This document shows positions 18,438 to 27,676 of a stretch of 64,000 bases of DNA, in pieces. The notes beneath the pieces are model-generated. The model was not told the origin of the DNA and made no database searches. It was given only the letters and a program-made list of their open reading frames with translations. Each line of letters begins with the position of its first letter. The first letter of the stretch is position 1. The stretch spans positions 434,001-498,000 of the forward strand of contig NZ_CP010836.1 of NCBI RefSeq assembly GCF_000935025.1. Reading direction: 5' to 3'. Position numbers and translations under genes: made by a program. The DNA comes from Sphingomonas hengshuiensis. GTDB lineage: Bacteria; Pseudomonadota; Alphaproteobacteria; Sphingomonadales; Sphingomonadaceae.

Positions 18438-20123
18438 ATGTCCACCGAACTCGTGACCCAGGGAACGTCGATTATTCCCTATATCGCCATTCCGGGCGCG
18501 GCGCTGGTCGCGCTGATCGTGCTCGGCATGATCCTCGCCAAGCTGTATCGCCGCGCGTCGAAGGAAATCGGCTTCGTCCGCACCGGCTTTGGCGGGGAAA
18601 AGGTCGTGATCAACGGCGGTGCGCTGGTGTTGCCGGTGTTCCACGAGACGATGCCCGTCAACATGAACACCGTCCGGCTGGCGGTGGAGCGCAAGAATTC
18701 GGACGCGCTGATCACGCTCGACCGGCTGCGCATCGACGTGAAGGCCGAATTCTACGTCCGCGTGAAGCCCGACGCCCAGTCGATCGCGACTGCCGCGCAG
18801 ACTTTGGGCCTGCGCACGATGCACCCCGAGGCGCTGAAGGAACTGGTCGAGGGCAAGTTCGTCGACGCGCTGCGCTCGGTCGCCGCGGGGATGACGATGG
18901 CGCAGTTGCACGAGCAGCGCAGCGACTTCGTGCAAAAGGTGCAGCAGGTCTCGTCGGTGGATCTGGCGATGAACGGGCTGGAGCTGGAAAGCGTGTCGCT
19001 GACCGGGCTCGACCAGACCTCGATCGAGCATTTCAACGCCAATAACGCGTTCGACGCCGAGGGTCTGACCAAGCTGACCGAGCAGATCCAGTTGCGCAAA
19101 AAGGCGCGCAACGACATCGAGCAGGATACCCGCATCCAGATGGAGACCAAGAATCTGGAGGCTGAGCGCCAGTCCTTCCTGATCGGCCGCGACACCGAAT
19201 TCGCGCGGCTGGAGCAGGAGCGCGAGATCGAGATGAAGCGCGCGGTGCAGGCATCCGAAGTCGCGCGCGAACAGGCGACGCGCACGCGCGAGGCCGATCA
19301 GGCGCGGATCGAGGCCAAGAAGCAAGTCGACAGCTCGCAGATCGAGGCCGACCGTGCCGTGAAGGAGGCGCAGATCGCGCAGGCCCAGGCGCTCGAACTC
19401 GCCCGCCAGGAGCAGCAGATCGCGGTGCAGAACAAGAGCCGCGAGGAAAGCCAGGCCCGCGCCAAGGCCGACGAGGCGCGTGCCGAGGCCGTGGTCGCCG
19501 AGGAGCGCGTCGGCACCGCGCGCGAGGCCGAGGTGGCCGAGCGCCAGAAGCGCATCGAACTGATCGACGCCGCCCGCGAAGCCGAGCGCGCCGCGATCGG
19601 GATCAAGGTCCAGGCCGAGGCCGAAAAGGCCGCCGCCGCCGACCGCGCCGAAGCCGCCCGGCTGGGCGCACAGGGCGAGGCCGAGGCCGCCAAGCTCAAG
19701 GCCGATGCCGACCGCGTCCGCTTCGAAGTCGAGGCGGCGGGGCAGCGCGCCGTGAACGAGGCGGCGAACCTTCTGTCCTCGGACCAGGTATCGCTGACCA
19801 CCAAGCTCGCATTGCTCAAGGTGCTTCCCGAAATCATCCGCGAGGCGGCAAAGCCGATGGAGGCGATCGATTCGATCCGCATCGTCCAGGTCGACGGCAT
19901 CACCGGCAATGGCGGCGCGGGCGCGGGCAATGCGGGCGAGGGCGAAGGCAATCTCGCCAACGCGGCGGTGGCGGCGGCGCTGCGCTATCGTGCGCAGGCG
20001 CCGGTGATCGACGGGCTGATGAAGGAACTGGGGTTCGACGGCCAGACGCTCGACAGTCTGGTCGCGAGCGCCGCGGGGACTGGCGCGGCCAGGCCCGCCG
20101 CCGCGCCGGACGGAGGCGAATAG
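18438..20123 (+). CDS. yqiK: Flotillin family protein (YqiK-like)
   Basis: A 561-residue SPFH-domain membrane scaffold. An N-terminal membrane segment (about 12-32, IIPYIAIPGAALVALIVLGM) is followed by the SPFH/band-7 domain (to about 200) and then a very long Ala/Glu/Arg-rich coiled coil (about 210-450, heptad-like EAERQSFLIGRDTEFARLEQ). The C-terminus is Gly/Ala-rich (GITGNGGAGAGNAGEG). Flotillins organise membrane microdomains. It is the second gene of the YqiJ-flotillin pair. Confidence 0.93.
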   Translation: MSTELVTQGTSIIPYIAIPGAALVALIVLGMILAKLYRRASKEIGFVRTGFGGEKVVINGGALVLPVFHETMPVNMNTVRLAVERKNSDALITLDRLRIDVKAEFYVRVKPDAQSIATAAQTLGLRTMHPEALKELVEGKFVDALRSVAAGMTMAQLHEQRSDFVQKVQQVSSVDLAMNGLELESVSLTGLDQTSIEHFNANNAFDAEGLTKLTEQIQLRKKARNDIEQDTRIQMETKNLEAERQSFLIGRDTEFARLEQEREIEMKRAVQASEVAREQATRTREADQARIEAKKQVDSSQIEADRAVKEAQIAQAQALELARQEQQIAVQNKSREESQARAKADEARAEAVVAEERVGTAREAEVAERQKRIELIDAAREAERAAIGIKVQAEAEKAAAADRAEAARLGAQGEAEAAKLKADADRVRFEVEAAGQRAVNEAANLLSSDQVSLTTKLALLKVLPEIIREAAKPMEAIDSIRIVQVDGITGNGGAGAGNAGEGEGNLANAAVAAALRYRAQAPVIDGLMKELGFDGQTLDSLVASAAGTGAARPAAAPDGGE

Positions 20124-20172
20124 CGGCCCGAGCGGGATGACGGCGGGGGCGGATCGGACTAAGCCCTTGGCG

Positions 20173-20913
20173 ATGACCGATACCGCACCCCCCGCCGTCG
20201 CCCGTCCCAACCTCGCCTATCACCTTTCGCCCGGCAAAGGGCCGACCATCGTGTTCCTGTGCGGCTATGCGTCGGACATGAACGGCACCAAGGCGCTGGC
20301 GCTGGAGGCATGGGCGCGGGCGCGGGGGCAGGCGTTCCTGCGCTTCGACTATGCCGGGTGCGGCGCCAGCGAAGGCGCGTTCGAGGATCAGACGCTGGCG
20401 CTGTGGCGCGACGATGCGCTGCGCATCCTCGACGCGCTGGTGCCGGGGCCGGTGGTGCTCGCCGGGTCGTCGATGGGCGGATGGATCATGCTGATGGTCG
20501 CCAAGGCGCGGCCGCAGCAGGTGGTCGGGATGATCGGCATCGCCGCCGCGCCCGACTTCACCGACTGGGGCTTCACCCAGGAACAGAAGCTGCATCTGCT
20601 CCAGCACGGGCGGCTCGAACAGCCCAATGACTATGGCGATACGCCGACGATCACCACGCGCGGCTTCTGGGCGTCGGGCGAGGCCAATCGCATGATGATC
20701 GGGCCGATTCCGTTCGACGGCCCGGTGCGGCTGCTCCAGGGCCAGCGCGACAAGGAAGTGCCGTGGGAACGCGCCGCGCGGCTCGCCGAGCTGATCCGTT
20801 CAGACGCGGTGCAGACTCTGCTGATCAAGGACGGCGACCACCGGCTTTCGCGCGATAGCGACATCGCGCTGCTCGTCCGGGCCGTAGAGGATGTGATTGC
20901 CCAATGTTCCTGA
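20173..20913 (+). CDS. Alpha/beta hydrolase
   Basis: A 246-residue hydrolase with FLCGYASDMNGTKA near the N-terminus, the nucleophile elbow AGSSMGGWIM, an acidic residue in LQGQRDKEVPW and a late His in KDGDHRLSR. It resembles the ABHD10-like acyl-thioesterase/esterase group. The start is uncertain: ATG 20173 gives the usual length, and an in-frame ATG at 20137 would add 12 residues. It follows the flotillin gene on the same strand by 49 bases. Confidence 0.82.
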   Translation: MTDTAPPAVARPNLAYHLSPGKGPTIVFLCGYASDMNGTKALALEAWARARGQAFLRFDYAGCGASEGAFEDQTLALWRDDALRILDALVPGPVVLAGSSMGGWIMLMVAKARPQQVVGMIGIAAAPDFTDWGFTQEQKLHLLQHGRLEQPNDYGDTPTITTRGFWASGEANRMMIGPIPFDGPVRLLQGQRDKEVPWERAARLAELIRSDAVQTLLIKDGDHRLSRDSDIALLVRAVEDVIAQCS

Positions 20914-21659
20914 TCCTGCTGAGCCTCCAGACCGCCGCCGTGTCCGTCCCCGAAGCGAGCGCCAAGGAGCCCGCGCGCTTCGCCGAATGCATGGACCTCG
21001 CCACCGGCGATCCGTCAACGGGCGTGACCAATGCCGCCAGATGGCAGATGGAGGGCGGCGGGATGCTCGCGAAGCAATGTCTCGGCGTCGCCTATGCCAA
21101 TCAGCGGCGCTGGACCTCGGCGGCGTCGGCGTTCGAGGAGGCCGCGCGCGCCGCCGAAATGGCCAAGGACGCCCGCGCCGCGAATTACTGGGCGCAGGCG
21201 GGCAATGCCTGGCTGGCGTCGGGCGATGCGGTCAAGGCGCGCGCCGATCTCGACGCGGCGCTCGCCACCGGGACGCTGACCGGACTGGCGCTGGGCGAGG
21301 CGCATCTGGACCGGGCGCGGGTGCTGGTCGCCGCGGGCGATTCGACGGGGGCGCGCGCCGACCTCGACCAGGCGCTGGCCGATGCCGCGAGCGATCCGCT
21401 GGCATGGCTGCTCTCGGCGACGCTGGCACGGCGGAGCGACGATCTGCCGCGGGCGAAGCGCGATATCGATCGCGCAATCAAGCTGTCGGCGGACGATCCC
21501 GCGGTCCAGCTCGAAGCAGGCAACATCGCCGCGGCCTCGGGCGACGAGGCGGGGGCGCGCACCGCATGGGGCCGTGTCGTCGAACTCGCGCCCACCGGCC
21601 CCGCCGCCGATTCGGCGCGCAAGGCGCTCGCCCAGTTCGACGGCGCCGCCGCGAAATAG
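20904..21659 (+). CDS. Secreted tetratricopeptide-repeat protein
   Basis: A 251-residue protein with a short signal-like N-terminus (MFLILLSLQTAAVSVPEASA) and several TPR-type helix pairs between about 55 and 245 (ANYWAQAGNAWLASGDAVKA, DPLAWLLSATLARRSDDLPR, DPAVQLEAGNIAAASGDEAG). It is probably a periplasmic adaptor. Its start overlaps the hydrolase stop by ten bases, so the two are likely translationally coupled. Confidence 0.8.
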   Translation: MFLILLSLQTAAVSVPEASAKEPARFAECMDLATGDPSTGVTNAARWQMEGGGMLAKQCLGVAYANQRRWTSAASAFEEAARAAEMAKDARAANYWAQAGNAWLASGDAVKARADLDAALATGTLTGLALGEAHLDRARVLVAAGDSTGARADLDQALADAASDPLAWLLSATLARRSDDLPRAKRDIDRAIKLSADDPAVQLEAGNIAAASGDEAGARTAWGRVVELAPTGPAADSARKALAQFDGAAAK

Positions 21660-21707
21660 CCGCTCCGGGGCTGGTGCCATGGCCCGCGCGGCCTTATCTT
21701 GGCGCCC

Positions 21708-22139
21708 ATGCAATATCTCCACACCATGATCCGCGTCACCGATCCGGAGGCGACGGTGCGCTTCTTCGAACTGGTCGGGCTGAAGGAAGTCCGCCGCATG
21801 GAAAGCGAGAAGGGGCGCTTCACGCTCATCTTCCTCGCGGTGCCGGGCGAAGAGGGCAAGGCCGAGGTCGAGCTGACCTATAACTGGCCCGCCGAGGACG
21901 GTTCGTTCGAAACCTATGATGGCGGCCGCAACTTCGGGCACCTGGCCTACCGCGTCGACAATATCTACGAGACCTGCCAGCGGCTGATGGACGCAGGCGT
22001 CACGATCAACCGCCCGCCGCGCGACGGCCATATGGCCTTCATCCGCACCCCCGACAATATCTCGGTCGAGCTGCTCCAGGACGGGCATCTGCCGCCGCAG
22101 GAACCCTGGGCGTCGATGCCCAACACCGGGGTCTGGTGA
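21708..22139 (+). CDS. gloA: Lactoylglutathione lyase (glyoxalase I)
   Basis: Converts the methylglyoxal-glutathione hemithioacetal to S-lactoylglutathione. It has 143 residues of VOC fold. Metal ligands are visible: His5 in YLHTMIRV, Glu in VELTYNW, His in FGHLAYRV and Glu in ISVELLQD. The start [10 protein letters not shown] is the conserved glyoxalase I beginning, so ATG 21708 is preferred. Its stop overlaps the gloB start by one base, so both glyoxalase steps are encoded together. Confidence 0.95.
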   Translation: MQYLHTMIRVTDPEATVRFFELVGLKEVRRMESEKGRFTLIFLAVPGEEGKAEVELTYNWPAEDGSFETYDGGRNFGHLAYRVDNIYETCQRLMDAGVTINRPPRDGHMAFIRTPDNISVELLQDGHLPPQEPWASMPNTGVW

Positions 22140-22882
22140 TGGCGCCGGCGCCGGGGCTGGAAATCGTCCGCATCGCGGCGCTGAGCGACAACTATATCTG
22201 GCTCGTCCACGATACGGTATCGGGCGAGACGATGGTCGTCGATCCTGCCGAGGCGGCGCCGGTGCTGGCCGAGGCGGAGGCGCGCGGCTGGGCGCTCTCG
22301 GCGATCTGGAACACCCACTGGCATCCCGACCACACCGGCGGCAATGCCGCGATCAAGGCGGCGACCGGCGCGGTGGTGATCGCGCCCGCAGCCGAGGCGG
22401 CACGGATTCCGACCGCGGACCGGCTGGTCGGCGAGGGCGATGTCGTGACGCTCGGCGCCTACCGCGCGACGGTGATGGCGGTCCCCGCGCACACGGCGGG
22501 GCATATCGCCTATCACTTCGCGGACGAGGGCGCGGTGTTCGTCGGCGACACGCTGTTCGCGATGGGATGCGGGCGGCTGTTCGAAGGCACTGCGGCGCAC
22601 ATGTTCGCCAATATGCAGCGCCTCGGCGCGCTCCCGCCCGAGACCATCGTCTATTGCGCGCACGAATATACCCAGTCGAACGGGCGCTATGCGCTGGTCG
22701 CCGAGCCCGACAACGCCGCGATCGCCGCCCGGATGACGGCAGTCGACGCGGCGCGCGCCGCCGGTCAGGCGACCGTCCCGACAACGATCGCGCAGGAGCG
22801 CGCGACCAACCCCTTCCTGCGCGCCGCCAGCGTCGAAATTCTCGCCGAGCGCCGCGCCGCCAAGGATGCTTTTCGCGGCTGA
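22139..22882 (+). CDS. gloB: Hydroxyacylglutathione hydrolase (glyoxalase II)
   Basis: Hydrolyses S-lactoylglutathione to D-lactate and glutathione. It has 247 residues of metallo-beta-lactamase fold with the dinuclear zinc motif NTHWHPDHTGGN, then VPAHTAGHIAYH, FVGDTLFAMGCGRLFEGT and a late HEYT, followed by the family C-terminal substrate-binding helices (NPFLRA). ATG 22139 overlaps the gloA TGA. Confidence 0.95.
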   Translation: MAPAPGLEIVRIAALSDNYIWLVHDTVSGETMVVDPAEAAPVLAEAEARGWALSAIWNTHWHPDHTGGNAAIKAATGAVVIAPAAEAARIPTADRLVGEGDVVTLGAYRATVMAVPAHTAGHIAYHFADEGAVFVGDTLFAMGCGRLFEGTAAHMFANMQRLGALPPETIVYCAHEYTQSNGRYALVAEPDNAAIAARMTAVDAARAAGQATVPTTIAQERATNPFLRAASVEILAERRAAKDAFRG

Positions 22883-22921
22883 ACGCGTTATAGCGGGACA
22901 GGGGCAAATTGGAGACCGTCG

Positions 22922-23320
22922 ATGATCCGCCTTGCCATTCCTCTCCTGATCCTCGCCGCCGGTGGCGCCGCGACTGCTGCGATCCAGGAAAACCGCAAGC
23001 CGGATGCCGCCACCGCCCGGGTCGAACGGACGCTGGCGGGGCTGACCCCCGGCAAGCCGCGAAACTGCATCCCGCGCAACCGGATCAGCGAGCTACGCAC
23101 CGCCGATGGCGTCATACTGTATGTCAGCGGGCGCAACCGGGTGTACCGCAACGACGTGCTCGGCCAGTGCGCGGGGCTTCGGCGCGATGACATGGTGGTG
23201 TCGTTCAGTGCCATCAGCGGCGACTATTGTCGGGGCGACATCATCCGGACCCGCGCCCGGACCGGCGGCATGATGACCGGAAGCTGCGCATTGGGCACTT
23301 TCGTCCCCTATACCAAATAA
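22922..23320 (+). CDS. Small secreted protein, DUF6491-like
   Basis: A 132-residue predicted periplasmic protein: signal peptide IRLAIPLLILAAGGAATAA, then a compact domain with conserved cysteines in RNCIPRNRISELRTADG, YRNDVLGQCAGLRR, GDYCRGDI and GSCALGTFVPY. This pattern resembles DUF6491; I assign it by memory of the pattern, so treat it as tentative. It is paralogous to the next gene. Confidence 0.7.
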   Translation: MIRLAIPLLILAAGGAATAAIQENRKPDAATARVERTLAGLTPGKPRNCIPRNRISELRTADGVILYVSGRNRVYRNDVLGQCAGLRRDDMVVSFSAISGDYCRGDIIRTRARTGGMMTGSCALGTFVPYTK

Positions 23321-23332
23321 AGGATGAGCAGG

Positions 23333-23749
23333 ATGCGCACAGAATGGATGGTCGCCACCGCAGCGCTGGTCGCGACGTTGGCGGGATGCGCGGCAAATCC
23401 GCAGGTCGAGGCTGCGCGCAAGGCCGAGGCGAGCCGCGACCTCGGCAAGGCGCTGGAGGGGCGCACCGCGGGCACGCCGCAGGACTGCATCACCCCCAAC
23501 GGCCTGTCGGGCCCGCAGATCATCGACAGCCGCACGATCCTGTACACCGGCGGCGGGCGAATCTGGCGCGTCGACTTGCCCGAATCCTGCCCCGCACTCG
23601 GCCCCTTCTCGACGATGATCGTCGAGATTCGCGGGTCGCAATTGTGCAGCATCGACATGTTCCGGGTGATCGACGCCGGCACGTCGATCCCCAGCGGCTT
23701 TTGCCGTTTCGGCAAGTTCACGCCCTATACCCGGACCAAGGCCAACTGA
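23333..23749 (+). CDS. Small lipoprotein, DUF6491-like paralog
   Basis: A 138-residue predicted lipoprotein (LVATLAGC lipobox). It shares the order of motifs with the preceding gene: QDCITPNGLSGPQIID, ILYTGGGRIWRVDLPESCPAL, SQLCSIDMFRVID and GFCRFGKFTPYT, so the pair arose by tandem duplication. ATG 23333 has AAAGG nine bases upstream; ATG 23324 abuts the Shine-Dalgarno and is less likely. Function unknown. Confidence 0.7.
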   Translation: MRTEWMVATAALVATLAGCAANPQVEAARKAEASRDLGKALEGRTAGTPQDCITPNGLSGPQIIDSRTILYTGGGRIWRVDLPESCPALGPFSTMIVEIRGSQLCSIDMFRVIDAGTSIPSGFCRFGKFTPYTRTKAN

Positions 23750-23752
23750 ACG

Positions 23753-25045
23753 CTACAGGACGTAGCGGCTCAGGTCGGTGTTGCGCGCGATGCTCTGGAG
23801 CTGGGCGTTCACATAGGCGGCGTCGATCGTCAGCGCGGTGCCGCTGCGGTCCTCGGCCTCGAAGCTGACTTCCTCGAGCAGCTTCTCCATCACCGTCTGG
23901 AGCCGCCGCGCGCCGATATTCTCGACTTCGCCATTCACTTCGGCGGCGATCTTCGCAACCGCGCGGATGCCGTCGTCGGTGAAGTCAATGGTCACGCCTT
24001 CGGTGCCCAGCAGCGCGGCATATTGCGCGACCAGGCTCGCCTTGGTGTCCGACAGGATCGCGACGAAATCCTCCTCGGTCAGCGCCTTCAGCTCGACGCG
24101 GATCGGCAGCCGCCCCTGAAGCTCGGGCAACAGGTCGCTGGGCTTTGCCACATGGAATGCGCCGCTCGCGATGAAGAGGATGTGATCGGTCTTCATCGGC
24201 CCGTATTTGGTCGCGACGGTGGTGCCCTCGATCAGCGGCAACAGGTCGCGCTGGACGCCTTCGCGGCTCACCGAACCGCCGCGCACGTCGCTGACGGCGA
24301 TCTTGTCGATCTCGTCGAGGAAGACGATCCCGTTCGCCTCGGCATCGGCCAGCGCGACCCGGCTCACTTCGTCCTGGTCGAGCCTTTTGTCGGCCTCTTC
24401 CTCGACGAGCTTGTCCCACGCGCTCCGGACATTGAGCTTGCGGCGCTTGAGCGGGGTGCCCGCCAGCCCCTTCATCATCTCGCCCAGATTGATCATCTGC
24501 GCGCCACCGCCGGGGATGTCGAAGGGCATTTGCGCCGCCTGCTCGACTTCGATCTCGATCTCGGTGTTGTCGAGCACGCCGTCATGGAAGCGCTGCTTGA
24601 ACGCCTCGCGCGTCGCGGTGCTGGCGTCCTTGCCCGTCAGCGCGTCGAGCAGCCGGCCCATCGCGGCTTCCTCGGCCTTGTCCTTCACGGCGGCGCGGCG
24701 GCGGTCCTTTTCGAGCCGGATCGCTTCCTCGACCAGGTCGCGGGCGATCTGCTCGACATCGCGACCGACATAGCCGACTTCGGTGAACTTGGTCGCCTCG
24801 ACCTTCACGAACGGCGCGTCGGCGAGCTTCGCCAGCCGGCGGCTGATCTCGGTCTTGCCGCACCCGGTGGGCCCGATCATCAGGATGTTCTTCGGCGTGA
24901 CCTCGTCGCGCAGGTCGGCGGAGAGCTGCTGCCGCCGCCAACGGTTGCGCAGCGCGACGGCAACCGCCTTTTTCGCATCGGTCTGGCCGATGATATGCGC
25001 ATCGAGCGCGGCGACGATGGTCTTGGGGGTCAGGTTCTGGTTCAT
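23753..25045 (-). CDS. hslU: ATP-dependent protease ATPase subunit HslU
   Basis: Hexameric AAA+ unfoldase that feeds substrates to HslV. It has 430 residues. Walker A is [17 protein letters not shown] (about 57-73), Walker [13 protein letters not shown], and the intermediate I domain lies between them (about 110-240). The N-terminal [17 protein letters not shown] and the C-terminal RYVL, which inserts into HslV, are the expected ends. It is downstream of hslV with a 114-bp spacer filled by a repeat element. Confidence 0.98.
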   Translation of the reverse strand: MNQNLTPKTIVAALDAHIIGQTDAKKAVAVALRNRWRRQQLSADLRDEVTPKNILMIGPTGCGKTEISRRLAKLADAPFVKVEATKFTEVGYVGRDVEQIARDLVEEAIRLEKDRRRAAVKDKAEEAAMGRLLDALTGKDASTATREAFKQRFHDGVLDNTEIEIEVEQAAQMPFDIPGGGAQMINLGEMMKGLAGTPLKRRKLNVRSAWDKLVEEEADKRLDQDEVSRVALADAEANGIVFLDEIDKIAVSDVRGGSVSREGVQRDLLPLIEGTTVATKYGPMKTDHILFIASGAFHVAKPSDLLPELQGRLPIRVELKALTEEDFVAILSDTKASLVAQYAALLGTEGVTIDFTDDGIRAVAKIAAEVNGEVENIGARRLQTVMEKLLEEVSFEAEDRSGTALTIDAAYVNAQLQSIARNTDLSRYVL

Positions 25046-25057
25046 CTTATCTTCTTC

Positions 25058-25157
25058 TCCCCTTCCGCTTGCGGGAGGGGTCGGGGGAGGGGAAATACTT
25101 CCGGGCAGGGTGAGGAGGACAGGCCCTCCCCTAACCCCTCCCGCAAGCGGAAGGGGA
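25058..25157. repeat. Inverted-repeat element with CCCCTTCCGC termini, copy 2
   Basis: It occupies the hslV-hslU spacer. Arms are CCCCTTCCGCTTGCGGGAGG and its reverse complement. The inner arms read GTCGGGGGAGGGG on the left and CCCTCCCCTAACC on the right, the opposite of copy 1 at 9636-9747, so this copy is inserted in the reverse orientation. The centre shares no obvious similarity with copy 1. Confidence 0.75.
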
Positions 25158-25159
25158 AC

Positions 25160-25714
25160 TTAGTTGGCGCTATCCAGCGTCTCCACGGTCAGCCGGTCAT
25201 TGGTGTACACGCACAGCTCGCCCGCGATCTTCATCGCCTGGCGCGCGATCTTCTCGGCATCGGTCTCGTAATCGACCAGCGCCCGCGCCGCGGCGAGCGC
25301 GAAATTGCCGCCCGATCCGATCGCCGCCACGCCGCCTTCGGGCTCCAGCACGTCGCCATTGCCGGTCACCACCAGCGTGATGTCCTTGTCCGCGACGATC
25401 AGCATCGCCTCCAGGTTGCGCAGGAACTTGTCGGTGCGCCAGTCCTTCGCCAGCTCGACCGCGGCGCGGAGCAACTGGCCCTGGTGCCGCTCGAGCTTCG
25501 ATTCCAGCCGCTCGAACAGCGTGAAGGCATCGGCGGTCGCGCCTGCAAACCCCGCAATCACCTTGCCGTCGCCGAGCGGGCGGACCTTTTTCGCATTGGG
25601 CTTCATCACGGTGTTGCCCGCCGAGACCTGCCCGTCGCCCGCAATGACCACTTTGCCCGATTTGCGCACGGAGAGGATCGTCGTGCCGTGCCACGCATTG
25701 CTGTTATCGCTCAT
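25160..25714 (-). CDS. hslV: ATP-dependent protease catalytic subunit HslV
   Basis: Threonine peptidase of the HslVU complex, 184 residues. The N-terminus is [10 protein letters not shown] followed by [20 protein letters not shown]; the first Thr of TTIL is the expected mature catalytic N-terminus, implying a ten-residue propeptide. [14 protein letters not shown] is a conserved family segment. ATG 25714 was chosen over a further upstream in-frame start that would add a Pro/Arg-rich tail. First gene of hslVU. Confidence 0.97.
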   Translation of the reverse strand: MSDNSNAWHGTTILSVRKSGKVVIAGDGQVSAGNTVMKPNAKKVRPLGDGKVIAGFAGATADAFTLFERLESKLERHQGQLLRAAVELAKDWRTDKFLRNLEAMLIVADKDITLVVTGNGDVLEPEGGVAAIGSGGNFALAAARALVDYETDAEKIARQAMKIAGELCVYTNDRLTVETLDSAN

Positions 25715-25813
25715 AGGCGCCGGATATGGGAAGGGTGCCCGCCGCCGCAAAGGGGCCATGCGGTCGAAACAATTATCTGGCCCAAGCGGCGCAGCGACTC
25801 ATGAGGGACGCGA

Positions 25814-26665
25814 ATGACGATGACGGTGTTGAAAAGGATCGCCCTGGCGCTGGCAGTGCTGGTCGCGAGCGCTGCGCCCGCGATGGCGCAGGCGCCGCTC
25901 CGCGTGATGAGCTTCAACATCCGCTACGCCAATGAGAATGACGGCGCCAATGCGTGGAGCAAGCGCCGCGACGTGACCGCCGCAATGCTGGAGAAAGCCG
26001 CGCCCGACATCATCGGCACGCAGGAATTGCTCAAGGAACAGGGCGATTTCCTGGCCGAGCGGCTGAAGCGTTATGCCTGGATCGGCGTCGGTCGCCGGGG
26101 CGACGACACGGACGAGCATATGGGGCTGTTCTATCGCCGCGATCGGCTGACGCTGGTCCAATCGGGCAATTTCTGGCTGTCCGACACGCCCGAGATCGCG
26201 GGGAGCATCAGCTGGGGCCACCCGTTTCCGCGCATGGTGACCTGGGGGCTGTTCGAGCGGGTTTCGGACCGGCGCCGCTTCTATGCGTTCAACACGCATC
26301 TGCCCTATCGCGCCGAGGACGAGCCCGCGCGGGAAAAGGGCGCCGCGCTGATCCTCAAGCGGATTCAGGCGATGGCGGGGACGCTGCCGGTGGTGCTGAC
26401 CGGCGATTTCAACACCGCGCCCGAAAGCGCCGCGCACCGGCTGCTCGCGAGCCAGATGCAGGACGCGCGCGAAACCGCGCCGGTCAAGCGCGGGCCGGAG
26501 GCGACGTTCCATAATTTCACCGGCACTGCGGCCCGGAGGATCGACTGGGTCTTCACCCGCGGCTTTACGGCGGCGCAGGTCGAGACGATCACCGATCATC
26601 GCGGCCCCGTGCAGACGTCGGATCATTTTCCGGTGCTTGCCGTGCTCGACTGGCCTAAGCGCTGA
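25814..26665 (+). CDS. Secreted endonuclease/exonuclease/phosphatase-fold protein
   Basis: A 283-residue protein with a signal peptide (IALALAVLVASAAPAMAQ). Catalytic motifs of the EEP superfamily are in order: MSFNIRY, GTQELL (metal-binding Glu), NTHLPYR, LTGDFNTAP, RRIDWVF and the final SDHFPVLAVL (Asp-His). Members include phosphodiesterases and nucleases; the exported form with short domains is often called endonuclease/exonuclease/phosphatase family protein. The substrate is not readable. GAGGG precedes ATG 25814. Confidence 0.9.
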   Translation: MTMTVLKRIALALAVLVASAAPAMAQAPLRVMSFNIRYANENDGANAWSKRRDVTAAMLEKAAPDIIGTQELLKEQGDFLAERLKRYAWIGVGRRGDDTDEHMGLFYRRDRLTLVQSGNFWLSDTPEIAGSISWGHPFPRMVTWGLFERVSDRRRFYAFNTHLPYRAEDEPAREKGAALILKRIQAMAGTLPVVLTGDFNTAPESAAHRLLASQMQDARETAPVKRGPEATFHNFTGTAARRIDWVFTRGFTAAQVETITDHRGPVQTSDHFPVLAVLDWPKR

Positions 26666-26779
26666 TGCCCTCACCGATCGACTGGCCAGCGCTTTGGCGC
26701 GATTCGCGCGCCAGCCTGGGGTTTTTACGTAAGTGCCTGTCTTCACGTTCTTTTAGGATGGCCCCTATACTCGGGGGCA

Positions 26780-27544
26780 ATGGCAGCGCCCTCTTCCTGC
26801 TCCGGATGCCGCGACGGAGTCGATTTCGACATCCCGTTTGCGATGGCGTTCCAGCCGATCGTCGACACGCGCACCGGCACGCCCTTCGCCTATGAGGCGC
26901 TGGTGCGCGGGCCGGACGGCGCGGGGGCGCAGGAGATTTTGTCGCAGGTCACCGACGCCAATCTCTACGCCTTCGACCAGGCCTGCCGCGTGAAGGCGAT
27001 CGAGACCGCGATGGCCGCGGGGCTGCTCGATTCGGACGCGCTGCTCTCGATCAACTTCCTGCCCAATGCCGTCTATTCGCCGCTGGCATGCATCCAGCTG
27101 ACGCTGCGGACGGCGCGCGCAGTGGGGCTGCCGACCGACCGGCTGATCTTCGAATTCACCGAGAATGAGGCGATGGGATCGCCCGAGCATGTCTCCGCGA
27201 TCATCGACACCTATCGCCAGATCGGGTTCAAGGTCGCGATCGACGATTTCGGCGCAGGGCATTCGGGGCTGGGCCGCTTCGCCCGCTTCGCGCCCGACGA
27301 AGTAAAGCTCGACATCGAGTTGGTGCGCGGGATCGAGCAGGACAGCCGCCGCCAGGCGATCCTCCGCGCCGTCGTGGCGATGTGCGCCGAACTCGATACT
27401 TTGGTGATCGCTGAGGGCGTCGAAACCGCCGAAGAAGCCGCCGCACTGCGCAACCTGGGCGTGCGCTACCACCAGGGCTATTGGTACGCCCGGCCCGCAC
27501 TGGCGCAGTTGCCCCCGATCCGCGCCGAAGCCCGGCTGAACTGA
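26780..27544 (+). CDS. EAL-domain cyclic-di-GMP phosphodiesterase
   Basis: Stand-alone EAL protein of 254 residues, predicted to hydrolyse cyclic-di-GMP. Catalytic residues appear intact: Glu in YEALVRG, Asn in INFLPN, Glu in FEFTENE, the Asp pair in AIDDFGAGHSG, Lys in VKLDIELV, Glu in IAEGVET and Gln in YHQGYWYARP. No sensor or GGDEF domain is present. The N-terminal CSGCRDG has two close cysteines. It stands alone between the phosphodiesterase-fold gene and the nuclease-like gene. Confidence 0.92.
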   Translation: MAAPSSCSGCRDGVDFDIPFAMAFQPIVDTRTGTPFAYEALVRGPDGAGAQEILSQVTDANLYAFDQACRVKAIETAMAAGLLDSDALLSINFLPNAVYSPLACIQLTLRTARAVGLPTDRLIFEFTENEAMGSPEHVSAIIDTYRQIGFKVAIDDFGAGHSGLGRFARFAPDEVKLDIELVRGIEQDSRRQAILRAVVAMCAELDTLVIAEGVETAEEAAALRNLGVRYHQGYWYARPALAQLPPIRAEARLN

Positions 27545-27676
27545 GCAGCGCGTTCTCAAGCGAGTAGTCAGGCCGCGTAGTCGGTCGCACCTTTATGGGA
27601 TGGCGTACTGTAAATTAACCATCTTGCCGCCGCGCTTTACTGAAGCCATTCTGCCGCAATAAGCGGGGGAGTGGAT

